A stretch of DNA of 64,000 nt, from positions 16,332,001 to 16,396,000 of the forward strand of contig CM065385.1 in the NCBI GenBank assembly GCA_033060915.1, in the 5' to 3' direction. The translations under genes were made by a program, and so were the position numbers. Below, one piece after another: positions 32,099 to 42,599 of this stretch (within the stretch, counting starts at the first letter, position 1; each line of letters opens with the position of its first letter). This DNA comes from Euryodendron excelsum (lineage: Eukaryota; Streptophyta; Magnoliopsida; Ericales; Pentaphylacaceae). The notes below the pieces were generated by a model. The model saw only the letters and a program-made list of their open reading frames with translations. It was not told the origin of the DNA and did not search any database.

Positions 32099-33567
32099 TG
32101 TGATTGCACTCTAAAAATGCAATTATAACACCTTAATTTGTCAATTGTTAGGCTTAGTTTAGGAGTTTATATGCCTTTTTAATTAGATTTTAGTATTAAC
32201 TAAGTTATTTTGCTTTGTATAGGTTTTGAGCTTAATGTGGAGGGTTTCGAAGGAAGAGTGTGTTTTTTAAAAGGATGCAGTCAATGTACAAGTTGTTAAA
32301 GCTGTGGTATAACCAGCTGAAGCACGCATAGCTAAAACTTTGAAGTGCCATATCTCCCAAACTAGAAAGGCTACTGGGGCCCATAATATATTGATTTCAT
32401 ATAACTTTTGAAGATCTATTCAAATAAGTAGATCGTATATACGGTAGCTTCATTGTACGTATGGTGAAGCCAATCGTACGTATGGTGGTTTAACCGTACG
32501 AACCGTACGTACGGTCTGTAGAAAATTCAAACTTCGGAGAGCTTTAAATAGCGTATATGGGATCATACAAACTTCGTACGTACGGTTAGCCCTTCGTACG
32601 TACGGTATTCAAATATTATATATACGGTCCCGACACCCCTTATTTTATTTTTACTACTATAAATACTAGTTTGTACGCGATTTTGGGTGAGAGATCTCAT
32701 TTTTTCTCAGTTTTTCTTAGATTTCTTTGTATCTAGGAGTAGAGTAGTGAGAGAAACTTTATTTTCTTGTATTTTCCTTTGCTTTCCTTCATTTTCTTTG
32801 TATTCAAACACTAGTTTTCTTTCAATTAAATGCAAGATCTACATTTTTTCATGATTTCTCTCATGGATTCAAGTCGCTAAGCACCTCTTGGATGTAGTTA
32901 TGGAGATCTGCCAAGGATCTTCAAGGGGTTTCAATGGAGGTAAAAGAACTTCAATGATCTATCTTATATTTTCTTCAATTTCATTTCAATTGAGTTGTAG
33001 ATCCATAAAACAGTTAGAGTCATAATCTATGTTGGTAATTGCTACGCACAATCATCTAATTGGTATAGGAATTGCACAATTGATGGTTTGTCTCTATGAT
33101 TCCTACAATTGAACATCAATCTACACTCAATTGGAAAAGAATCTGAGTTTTTATGGTTGAAATCCTCCGAGTCAAGGATCCATGGAGTGAGCCTTGACTT
33201 GAATTAAACAAATCTCCATTGAAGACCTTATAGAGAATTGGTAAATTAAAGCAATTGCATTCAAGCCTTTCATTCAATGTTTTCAAATCTAGTTATAATT
33301 GCTCTTAACCCTTAGTTTAAGCAGTGTAGTTTGGTAGCCAACATTCTCTCACCATTCAAACATTTTCGGTCTTATTTATAGTTAATTTCAATTTGTTAAG
33401 TGGTGTTCTAATTTGATTCAATTGGTTGGTTATTTTGCTCTTATGTGTTGCCTACATTGGGTTTGATCCTCTAGAAGAATGATACCGGTACTTGCCGAAA
33501 TTTTACTTCAATCGTGACACCTATGCTTTTACGGGAGGCTCAATTTCATCATCTTGCGGGTGAGACA
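32099..33567 (+). mobile_element. 3' LTR of the non-autonomous element
   Basis: Starts TGTGATTGCACTC and ends near GTGAGACA at 33567. TATAAAT is at 32658-32664. After it the minus-strand protease gene of element A resumes (about 33568 upward). Confidence 0.8.
32433..32618. promoter_or_regulatory. GTAC palindrome cluster in U3, 3' LTR copy
   Basis: Nine GTAC cores, including three CGTACGTACGG blocks, within about 185 bp and ending 40 bp before TATAAAT. Better preserved than the 5' copy. Confidence 0.55.
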
Positions 33568-34260
33568 ATGTCAGCTTTATATATGGCAAACTCTTTTTTA
33601 GCAAAAACAAAAATCAACTTGGAGCCTATGATGAATTTTACTTTTTGATGATGACTAGAAGGGACTACACCTACCGAATGAATCCAAGGTCGTCCTAACA
33701 ACAAATTGTAGACAGCCGGAATATGAAAGACTTGAAACTTGATTGTGAAAGTTACAGGCCCTATGTCAATGAGCATTTCAATTTTCTCCACAGTTTCCCT
33801 CCGAGAACCATGAAAGGCACAGATGATGTATTGTTGTTTTTCAAATAGGTTTTGTCCATTCCAAGCCTTTTTAGAATAGAATATGGGCAAACATTTAAAG
33901 CGGACCCATTATCTATTAATACTTTGGCCACCATTTTTCCTCTTGTTTTTATGACCACATGTAAAGCACAAGTATGGCTTGTTCTGTCAGTAGGAATCTT
34001 GTCATCAGAGAAGGTAATGATATTCGGGGCCATGATAAGGCTCACCATGTTATATAGGTTATCTGCCGTGAAGTTTTCAGGCACATGAGCATCTCTGAGA
34101 ATTCTCATCAAAGCATCCCGGTGTATTTCAGAGGTGAGTAGCAAGCCTAAAATCGAAATATGGGCCGAAGCTTTTTTAAGTTGTTCCATGGTGTTGTAGT
34201 CAACCTTACCCAGAGCTTTGATAAATTCTGATATTTCTTAATCTGTTGGTTGGTTAGAGC
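33568..34260 (-). pseudogene. pol: Ogre/Tat aspartic protease region (A), frameshifted and split
   Basis: The frame starts IKALGKVDYNTMEQLKKASA, ISILGLLLTSEIHRDALMRI and AHVPENFTADNLYNMVSLIM, the usual lead-in to Tat protease. The active site reads VAKVLIDNGSALNVCPYSIL, with the Asp-Asn-Gly form seen in many Tat elements. After a frameshift near 33810 the second part reads FTIKFQVFHIPAVYNLLLGR then PWIHSVGVVPSSHHQKVKFI, a hallmark of this protease. It ends at KEFAIYKADIV, where the nested element begins. The matching continuation is left of 26511. Confidence 0.85.
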
Positions 34261-34884
34261 TTTCCCCCTTTTTATCTTTTCTCTTCATCTTTCTTTCCAC
34301 GTTAATAGAGGTGTACAGTCGCCATGACCAGGTCATCCGTCCTATTTCTGTTACAAGCTCCCCAGTGCTTTTATCAGGCGGGTAATTCTATGGGACATTA
34401 TGAAGACTGGATATTGGCAATTGGGTTATAATCGGAAGAGTTATCTTCGGGTTTACAAGCAAAAGGACTACCATAGGTGAAAGATTGGTGAGGACGGGCA
34501 AGGTGGTGGACACAGTCAGTTTCTTTGGTAGGACCAAGGGTAATAGGGGTCGTATGGCTCCTTAGGTGTTAGTTTCAGATTCGGGCCTAGCCATGGTGAC
34601 CATGGGTTCAGGTTTAGGAAAAAGCGTAAGGATAAGACAGTAATAAGGAGGGTTAAGTAAGGTTTTAATGGTTAGGTTCATGTTGGATTAATGAGGTTGT
34701 ACGGTTAGGAGGGAAAGGTCTAGGTATTCGGGCTCCTTTAGGACATAAGCCACCCATTTTGGAATTACAACGGTTGGGTTATGCGGGATGCCTTTCTAGA
34801 GTTCTTGCTTTCTAATGGTATAGTTTCTTGCAACTTGTGAATCATGGATTTGACTAGTACAGAAGAGGTTGATCCAGTATTCAT
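34261..34884 (-). pseudogene. gag: Remnant of gag (A), mostly deleted
   Basis: A possible start ATG at 34884 gives MNTGSTSSVLVKSMIHKLQE, in the position where B and C begin gag. The frame soon breaks. Only about 620 bp separate this start from the protease lead-in, while gag in element C takes about 1.5 kb, and no gag core or zinc knuckle is readable. Most of gag has been deleted or scrambled. Assignment rests on position and on the leader match. Confidence 0.45.
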
Positions 34885-36368
34885 TTTTCTTGCCTGTAAA
34901 GATGAAAACAAGAACACAAGTCACAAGTTAGTGTTTGATTTTTAAGAAGCTTTATGCGATGCAAGTCCTACGGATGTCTCATCTTGAGAGGGAGGTTAAA
35001 CATGATGGATTTGGCTCACTTTTTGGATATAGGGGGTCTACCTCTGTATGCAAATATTGTACCATTTGAGTGGAAACATACATTCATTCATTGAATCATA
35101 CATAAAAAATAAAGAAGTACATTGACCTTTGGAGTTTAAATACAACAAAATTAAAATACATTTTAATAGGGGGAGAGGGAACAATTTCCTTGGGACTTCC
35201 ACGTATCTACTTTTACATTTTAGATCCTAAACTACTCTTGAGTATTTAGATTCACCTTCTTTGAACTTGATGTTGAGGGGGTCGTTGAGAGACCATGTTT
35301 GATTGCCCTTTATCTTCTTGGCAACCCTATCTCTGTGAGCATAGAGGGATTAGGGCCCCTATTATGGAATGGCTTGAAATGCATGCAATGAGTCCTTAGG
35401 GTTACATGGGAACCCTTAGGGTTTTGATAGGTTTAATGCAAGGGAGAGTGAAGTTGGTGTCACTCTCTTTAGGTTGATCATATGCATGAAGATGCAGTGA
35501 CTTGAGATACTTTGAAAATTTTATCTTGACGTGGAGTATTGAATGTGTGAACATGTATGCATTGAGAGAGAGAGAGAGAAAATGCAATTGTAAAGTAAAC
35601 ATGTATGCACGAGCAGTTATACATGCATTATAACAACAAAAATACAACCATTATAACAACAGGAATAGACAAGTTTAAGGAAAGTAAAGCAGTTGTCCTT
35701 TCCTCAATGGTTTTGAAATTAACATGCATGTCTTAAATCCGGTAGAGGTTCGGCTATGCATGGCTTCGACATGAGCATCAGGTTGAGGGTTTACTAATTC
35801 TTCCTAAGAAGGCTCGGTTCCCAGATCTTCAAACCTAGACCCAGTCCTCGAGATGGTGCCATTATCTGTCGGTGATCTGAGTGGGGAAGCCATCAAGAGG
35901 CCGTAGACAAGGAAACTGACACAGCATCTTGCCTACAACCAATATACCGTTCCCACTTCTAACTAGAAGGGACATATTCAAGTAGAGAATGTAAATATGC
36001 AAATGCTTATGCACAATGGAGTGTGTGTGTGAAATTTTGAAAAGTGGAGGAAAGGGTCCAACAACTCCCATCTATCCTGTCCATTCTATACATACATTCA
36101 TGACATACATGGCAGTTAATATAACATGAAATAAATATGTGAACAAAGGTCGACCTATAAAAATAAAGATGCAAAAATCAGTCTTGAATGACAAACTTAA
36201 TGCAAGATTGAATAATTAAATATGAATTTATGCAAACAATGACATGTATTTGAAAGTAACTTTGAAAATTTTGATTTTGAAAATTTGAAGTGGATAGAAT
36301 GGGACAAATTAATCAAAGACTCCAAATGAGTGAGGGTGATTGGACATGACAATGGCCTAACCCTCTAA
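34885..36368 (-). other. Leader of element A
   Basis: Non-coding, collinear with 41090-42577 (B) and partly with 59480-60190 (C), for example ACAAGAACACAAGTCACAA and TGATCATATGCATGA. A (GA)n run lies at 35566-35580. Confidence 0.7.
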
Positions 36369-36388
36369 ATATTTTCTTGGAGTCACCA
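36369..36388 (-). promoter_or_regulatory. Primer binding site, tRNA-Arg type, partly lost (A)
   Basis: On the minus strand TGGTGACTCC follows 2 bases after the LTR end GGGCGCGACA. The next ten bases (AAGAAAATAT) no longer match tRNA-Arg, unlike B's intact site at 42597-42578. Confidence 0.65.
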
Positions 36389-36390
36389 GT

Positions 36391-39300
36391 TGTCGCGCCC
36401 CAATTTTTTGCACTCGAGGAAAATACACACAAGTGGGAAAAACACGGTATTCTCTCGTTAAAACTCATCCTTCTAGAAGGACGAGTGTGATTAAGTTTGA
36501 AATTGAAAATTGATTTGATTAAGGGATTTTAGAAAAAGGTTTAGAGTCACCACCTAACTTCATTAAGTTGAGTTACGTCACCTAAAACTAAGTACATCTA
36601 AAGATTACACTTAGGGTTTTTGAAAAGATTTTGAAAACTTCCTCAGGAAAGGGTTTTTAAGAAAATAGGTTATTTGGAAACCTTTGAAAATATTTAAACC
36701 CTTTTTAAAAATAACTCTATTTTGGTCTTTAAAAATAGGTTCAGATGTTGGTTACATGCAGGGAAGACGCACAAAGCCATCACCTTACCTTTCCCTTGCG
36801 GTACCTACATGTCTATTCCCTAGGTTCACTCATTCAGAATCTTTGATTAATAATTGTCCAAAACTATCCACTTTAGAAAAGAATTATATGACGCATGGTA
36901 TGCAAGTGCAAACAAAAGGTTTTGACTTTAGAAATAGACTTGAGAAGACTTGACTTGATTTTGAAAATTAATTTGAAAAGACTTCATTTGATTTTAAAAG
37001 AAGGTTTTAGAAATTGAAATTTAAGATTTGAAAATAGATTTTGAAATTAGAAACTTGAAATAGATTAAGGAATTGAAAACTTAAAAAAGGTTATGACCGC
37101 ACCCATGAGGGTTGCCTACGTATCCTTTTTTGGGAATCAGGTCAGTTGTAATTCGAACTAGAGTCCTATTGCAATAGATACTTTGAGGTTTTGAAAAGTT
37201 TGATTTGAAAAGATTTGATTCGAAAAGAGTTTGATTTGAAAAAGAGATTTGATTTGAAAAGAGTTTGATTTGAAAAAGACATTTGATTTGAACTTAAGAA
37301 TAGAATACATGAAATCGAGATTTGATTTAAAATTGAACCTAGACTTAGGATTGGACTAGGAAGAGAGTTTGGACTTGATTTGGAAAGATTGAGATTTGAA
37401 AACACCTCCGATTTAGATTGAAGTTGAAAACCATCTTAGTTTAGAAACAAGTTAAAGCTTCCTAACTTATGATTAGGGTTGAACTAAGGTTTAGGCCCAC
37501 TAAGGTTTAGGTTACCTAAGATTGGAACATGTAGTTGAATTAGAAATGATTTATTTAGATTTGAAAAGTTTGATTTTAGAAAGTTGGATTTAGGAAAGGT
37601 TCAAATTAGGAAATGTTCGAATTAGGAAAGTTGGATTTAAGGAAGATTTGAAAAGAGATTTGATTTGATTTGAAAACACTTGACTTCGAATGATTTGAAA
37701 AGTTAGGGTTTAGGAAAGGTTGGACTTTGGAAAGCTTTGAATTATAAATGTTTCAAAATAAGAAAGTTCCATTTTAGGAAAGTGTCAAATTAGGAAAGTT
37801 TCGAATTAGGAAAGTTTTTTAATTTAGAAAGTTTGAACTTAAGAAAGTCTTGAATTTTGAAATATTTGATTCCTGTTTCCTAAAGTAAAAGATTTGATTT
37901 TGTTTCCAAAAAGAGATGATTTGATTTGATTTCTAAAATTGGAGGATATGATCTAGTTTCCTAAATGGGAAGATTTGATCTAGTTTCCTAAATTTAAAGA
38001 TTGGCTTTGCCATGGAATTTGAAAGCTTGAATTTTAAAAATCTAGGATTTGGAGAGTTATGATTTGGTGTAGAAAAAGAGATTTTGAAAATGTAGGATTT
38101 GATGTAAAGGATAGTTTTTGGAAACCTATGATTTGAAGCAAAAGAGGAAGTCATGTTTTTAGGACAGAGAACTAGGGTTTCCTAACCACAAAAACTAGGG
38201 CTTAACTTGGACTCCAAGAAAAAAATTTTTTGGAAAGAAGATCTTTTGAAGAGAGTTTGTAAGAAGGAAACTTGAAGATAGTTTTTAGAAAGTAAATTTT
38301 TGATGAGAACTTTTGAAAGGAGTTTGAAAAGAGCCTTTGTGAAAATAGATTTTTGAAGGGAGTTTTCAGGAAGGAGTTTTTAGAAAGTGAATTTTTGAAT
38401 AGAGCTTTTAGAAAGTATTTTGAAAAGCAATTTTAAAAGGGGTTTGAAGAGAGTTTTTGAGATCTTTTGAATGTCTCACCTTCCTAAAATGATTCTAACC
38501 ATGAAGAAATTAGAACCATTCTAAGTTAGTGGTTTTTAAAACAATATAGAGTTGAAAAATGAACCAATATGATCCTATTGAATATCACACTTTTTTAAAA
38601 CAACCCTAACCATGGAATGGCTAGAATCATTTTAAGATTGTGGTTTTCATGAAAAACAATTTAGGGTTTACACCCAAAATATGGACCTTGATGGTCAAAA
38701 TGAATATAACACTTTCTTAAAGTAACCCTAACCATAGATTGGCTAGAATTACTTTAAGATTGTGATTTTGAAAACAAGTTTTAAGAAAGAGATTTTGAAT
38801 GCAAGTTTGAAAAAGGATTTTGATGCAAGTTTTGAAAACCACTTTGAAAACAAGTTTTGAAGAGATGTATGAATATGACATGCATAATGCAAGTAAGGTA
38901 GTGAACATAGAAGGTTGGCTTCACCACATAATCAAGAGGACCAAATCCACATGGTCTAAGGTGTAATTAGAAGAAAGCCCTTGACATGGGGACTTTCAAC
39001 GGTCCTTCCTACACATGAGTTGGGGAGACCCTTGTTTCAAGCATGTAAGAAAGGGGGAGAGAAGATAGGGAATTAAAATAGAAGGAAATTCAAGTGGGTT
39101 AGGAGAAAGAAGAGATAGGGGGGAAATACGTAAACACAAAGAGAAAGCCTACCTTGTTTTCTTATTGCTTTTCTTACCGTGCTTGCTTTGCTTTGCTTTA
39201 CTTGATACTTGAAAACTTCTAAGTTGCAGCACCTTGAGTCTTCAATGGAGGCTTTGGAGGCTTGTGTATGAGTGTATGAGGTGTGTATAGGTGTTAGGGT

Positions 39301-41021
39301 TAAGTGTATAGAGGCTAGGGTTTGCAGAGCCTAGAGAGGCTAGGGCTTTGAGAGACTTCAAGCTCTATAATTCAAAAAGCAGAGTTTCTAGACTAAGTTT
39401 ACAAACCCTTTTCACGCAAAGGAAGGCTCTGTATTTATAGACACAAGACTAACCTGGCACCTGTTGCAGTAGCGCCTGTTGTAGTAGCACCAGCCACTTA
39501 GGAAATGTTTTAGGTCGGCAAAAAACATATCTTTCAACCCTTGATATGCAAGGCGAAAGATTTGGGTGCCTATATTAGTGACTCGCATGCAATTTTTTGC
39601 TTGGCTTCACTAGGAGTGACTCTAGAAGGTCTGGGAATGTTTCGGGAGGCCGAAAATGGTTTGGAAGGCTTGAAATGGGTAGAAACCCTTGAAATAGTGT
39701 CCCATAGGTAACGAACTTGAAAAACAGTGTTAGGATGGTCGATCGAGCTATTAGGGGCAAAACGGTCAACTAGACCAGAACACCACCGGAATAGACTTGG
39801 AATAACTCATGAGAGGACTTGAAGGTTAGAGACACTATCTAAAGTATTCTGAGGGATTGCCGATTTGATACCTAGAGTTAGTGTGGTTGGAAAATGTGAC
39901 CGGCCTTTAGTGGCAAAACGATCATTTTGCACCGAGTTTGCTATAATAGACTTAGAGTGTTCCGAAAGGGTGCTAGAAGGGTGAAAATACTGTTAGAAGC
40001 ACTATTGAAAGGTAACCGGTTTGATACCCAGAGTCGGTGTGGTTCTTGGAGGCGCACGGATGCCAAGGGACAAAATGGTCTTGGAATTGGTTTGGAACCG
40101 ACTGGAAGGGCAAGATATGTTGGATCGTCTTTGGGATGATCTTGGAAAAGTGAACTTACCACTCTGAGTACTTAGGTACTTTCTCAAGTAGCATGCTAAA
40201 AAAGGCCTAAGGGGCAGTTTGGTCATTTTTCACCGGAGTGGGCTAGTAAGCACTAGTGTTGACCCGAGTTTTGAGTATTTTCGTCACTCTAACGGTCTAT
40301 AATAAGTTGGTTTCCAAAGGTATCTCATCCTTTGGTAAATGTGTCACGGCCATGAGGCGAGTTCGGTCCCATGACATCGAAATTTTGTTGACAATTCTCG
40401 ACATCGACCTGTTTACAAATGTTTTTGCCACTCTGATGGTTACGATGTTTGTGAGTGTTTTCGCCACTTTGACGGTGCGCATTCATTCCAGAGATTGCCT
40501 AAGCTCGGGAAGCTGCTAGGTGGACTTATCGTCTGAGGAATTAACTTTCTCAAAAGACGTGTCGAATAACAGACATTCTTCATTGGTAGGCTAGCAGGCG
40601 CCAAAGGTGGACCGTTTTACCATCTCAAGGACTTGGGTTTCGTCTCGGTCGATGGGTTTGAAGGGACTTACCATTTCGAAGAGTTTCTTAAAAAACGTGC
40701 TAGACTCGATGGTCATATCGCCTGAAAGATCAACTTTCTCGAAAGGCGTGTTGAATTTAATTTGACTTGGAACTGAATTTGAAATTAGATTTGAGATTGA
40801 AAAGGGAACTTACCATCTCTAGGAAGACGTGCCAACTAGAATTGGACTGAGCAATGCCACGAGGGTATTTTGGTTATTTTGCCTCTATTGGGCCCGTGAA
40901 GCGATTGATTGATTGGATTGAGTATGAAAAATTGATTTTGACTTGAATGTGTCTGTGTCGGTTTAAATGTGAGTCTGGACGGACCAGAGATTGTTGAGTG
41001 GGCAAAAATGGGATGCTTACA
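36391..41021 (-). mobile_element. 5' LTR of element A (4.6 kb)
   Basis: On the minus strand it starts TGTAAGCATCCC at 41021 and ends at 36391 with GGGCGCGACA. It contains the 157-bp-type units (39850-40090), promoter module and TATA box (39431-39495), G-poor sense region and conserved islands in the same order as copy S. The 81-bp array is nearly absent, with only single units near 40520-40820. Confidence 0.88.
39431..39495 (-). promoter_or_regulatory. LTR promoter of element A
   Basis: Minus-strand CTATAAATAC at 39440-39431, with decayed GGTGCT, GGCGCT and GGTGCC motifs just upstream (39455-39495). Confidence 0.65.
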
Positions 41022-42577
41022 GTTGTGTTCGAGGATCAGACTTGGTGACTCATTGAGTGGCTCCATTGAGGTCTAGGCTTAGGTGTAATCTCTGTGAAAA
41101 AAGAAGAAAAGAAAAACAAGAACACAAGTCACAAATTAGTTTTTGATATTTGGAAAGCTTTATGCAATGCATGTCCTAGAGGTGTCCTTTCTTGAGAGGG
41201 AGACTAAACATGATGGATTTGGCTCACTTTTTGAAGATAGGGAGTTCGCCCCTGTATGCAGATACCTTACTGCTTGAGTGGGAACATTCATTCATTCATT
41301 CATGAAAAATAAAGAAGTACATTGAACTTTGCAGTTTAAATACAACGGAATTGAAATACATTTTAATAGGGGGAGAGGGAACAATTTTCTTGGGACTTCC
41401 TCTTATCTACTTTTACATTTGAAATCTTAAACTACTTTTAGGTCTTCGGATTTGTCTTCTTCGAACTTGATGTCAAGGAGGTCATTGAGAGACCTTGTTG
41501 TTTGATTACCCCTTCTCTTCTTGGCAACCCTATCTCGTTGAGCATAAAGGGATTGGGGCCCCTTTTATGGAATGACTTGAAATGCATGCTATGTGTCCTT
41601 AGGGTTGCATGGAGACCCTTAGGATTTTGGTAGGTTTAATGTAAGGGAGAGTGAACTTGGTGTCACTCTCTTTGGGTTGATCATATGCATGAAGATGCAG
41701 TGACTTGAATTACTTTGGAACTCTTATCTTGACATGGGATATTGAATACATGGATATGTATGCATAGAGTAAAGAAAGAGAGGATGCATTTGTAAAGTAA
41801 ACACGGATGCATGAGTAGTTATACAGGCATTATAACAGTAGTAATACAAGCATTATAACGACAGGAATAAACAAGCTTAGAGGAAAATAAAGCAGTCACC
41901 CTTTCCTCCATAGCTTTGAAATCGACGTGTGGATCTTAAATCCGGCAGAGGTTCGACTATGCATGGTTTCTACATGAGTATGAGGTTTGAAGGTTTACTA
42001 ATACTTCCAAAGAAGGCTTGGTTCCCAGATTTTTAAACCTAGGCCCACTTCCTGAGGTGGTGCCATTATCGGTTGGTGATCCGAGCGAGAGAACCATCAA
42101 GAGGCCATAGGTGAAAAAACTAACATAGCATCTTGCCCACAACCAATATATCATTCCCCCTTCTAACTAGAAGAGACATATTCAAGTAGAGAATCTAAGT
42201 ATGCAAATGCTTGTGCTCAATGCAGTGTGTGTATGAAATTTTGAAAAGCGGAAGAAATGGCTCAACAACTCCCATCCATCTTATCCATTCCATCCTATTC
42301 ATTCATGACATACGTAGCAGTTAAGATGATATAAAATAAAAGTGTGAACTAAGGTCCACGTACAAATATAAAGATGCAAAAAGTTAGTACTTAAATGATA
42401 AACTTAATGCAACATTGAATGATCGAATGTAATTGAGTGCAAGCAATGACATGTTTTTTAAAACAGTTTCGAAAAGTTTGATTTTGAAACTTTTGAAGTG
42501 GATAGAATTGGACAAATTAATCAAAGACTCTAGATGAGTGAGGGTGAAGAGACATGACAATGGCCTAACTCTCTAAG
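41022..42577 (-). other. Leader and first codons of gag, copy B, cut by element A
   Basis: Non-coding leader collinear with A's. At its far end an ATG at 41066 opens MEPLNESPSLILEHN, which stops at the LTR of A after 15 codons, so A integrated into B's gag. The remainder of B on the other side of A is lost. Confidence 0.65.
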
Positions 42578-42597
42578 TGTCCCCAGTGGAGTCGCCA
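42578..42597 (-). promoter_or_regulatory. Primer binding site, tRNA-Arg type, intact (B)
   Basis: On the minus strand TGGCGACTCCACTGGGGACA begins 2 bases after the LTR end. It is the best match in the window to the tRNA-Arg(ACG) complement (TGGCGACTCCGCTGGGGA from memory). Confidence 0.8.
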
Positions 42598-42599
42598 GC

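Larger units (their letters stand above)
26511..33567 (+). mobile_element. Non-autonomous Athila-derived LTR element nested in A
   Basis: Two LTRs of about 1.45 kb (26511-27960 and 32099-33567), a tRNA-Asp-type primer site, a 4.1-kb internal region with no pol domain, and a GGGGGG polypurine tract. The last 1.7 kb of the internal region is collinear with the 3' UTR of the Athila at 5975-12775. Candidate target duplication: ATGAC at 26506-26510 and ATGTC at 33568-33572, 4 of 5 bases, so tentative. The LTRs differ at many sites, so it is not recent. Mobilisation by Athila proteins is inferred. Confidence 0.8.
17716..41021 (-). mobile_element. Ogre/Tat retrotransposon A, broken, hosting a nested insertion
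   Basis: Minus-strand order from 41021 downward: 5' LTR (41021-36391), tRNA-Arg-type primer site, leader, a short gag remnant, protease, glycine-rich linker, RT, two RNase H domains, integrase, an antisense ORF, polypurine tract (17963-17942) and a 226-bp remnant of the 3' LTR. Two RNase H domains, the DNG protease motif, the very long LTRs and the antisense ORF place it in the Tat/Ogre branch. A 7-kb non-autonomous Athila derivative sits between protease and RT. The right flank at 41022 is the start of gag of copy B, so A inserted into B. Confidence 0.85.

Noticed and set aside
26506..33572. A firm target-site duplication for the non-autonomous element
   Set aside because: ATGAC and ATGTC differ at one of five bases and the left LTR start is irregular; kept only as a tentative statement.
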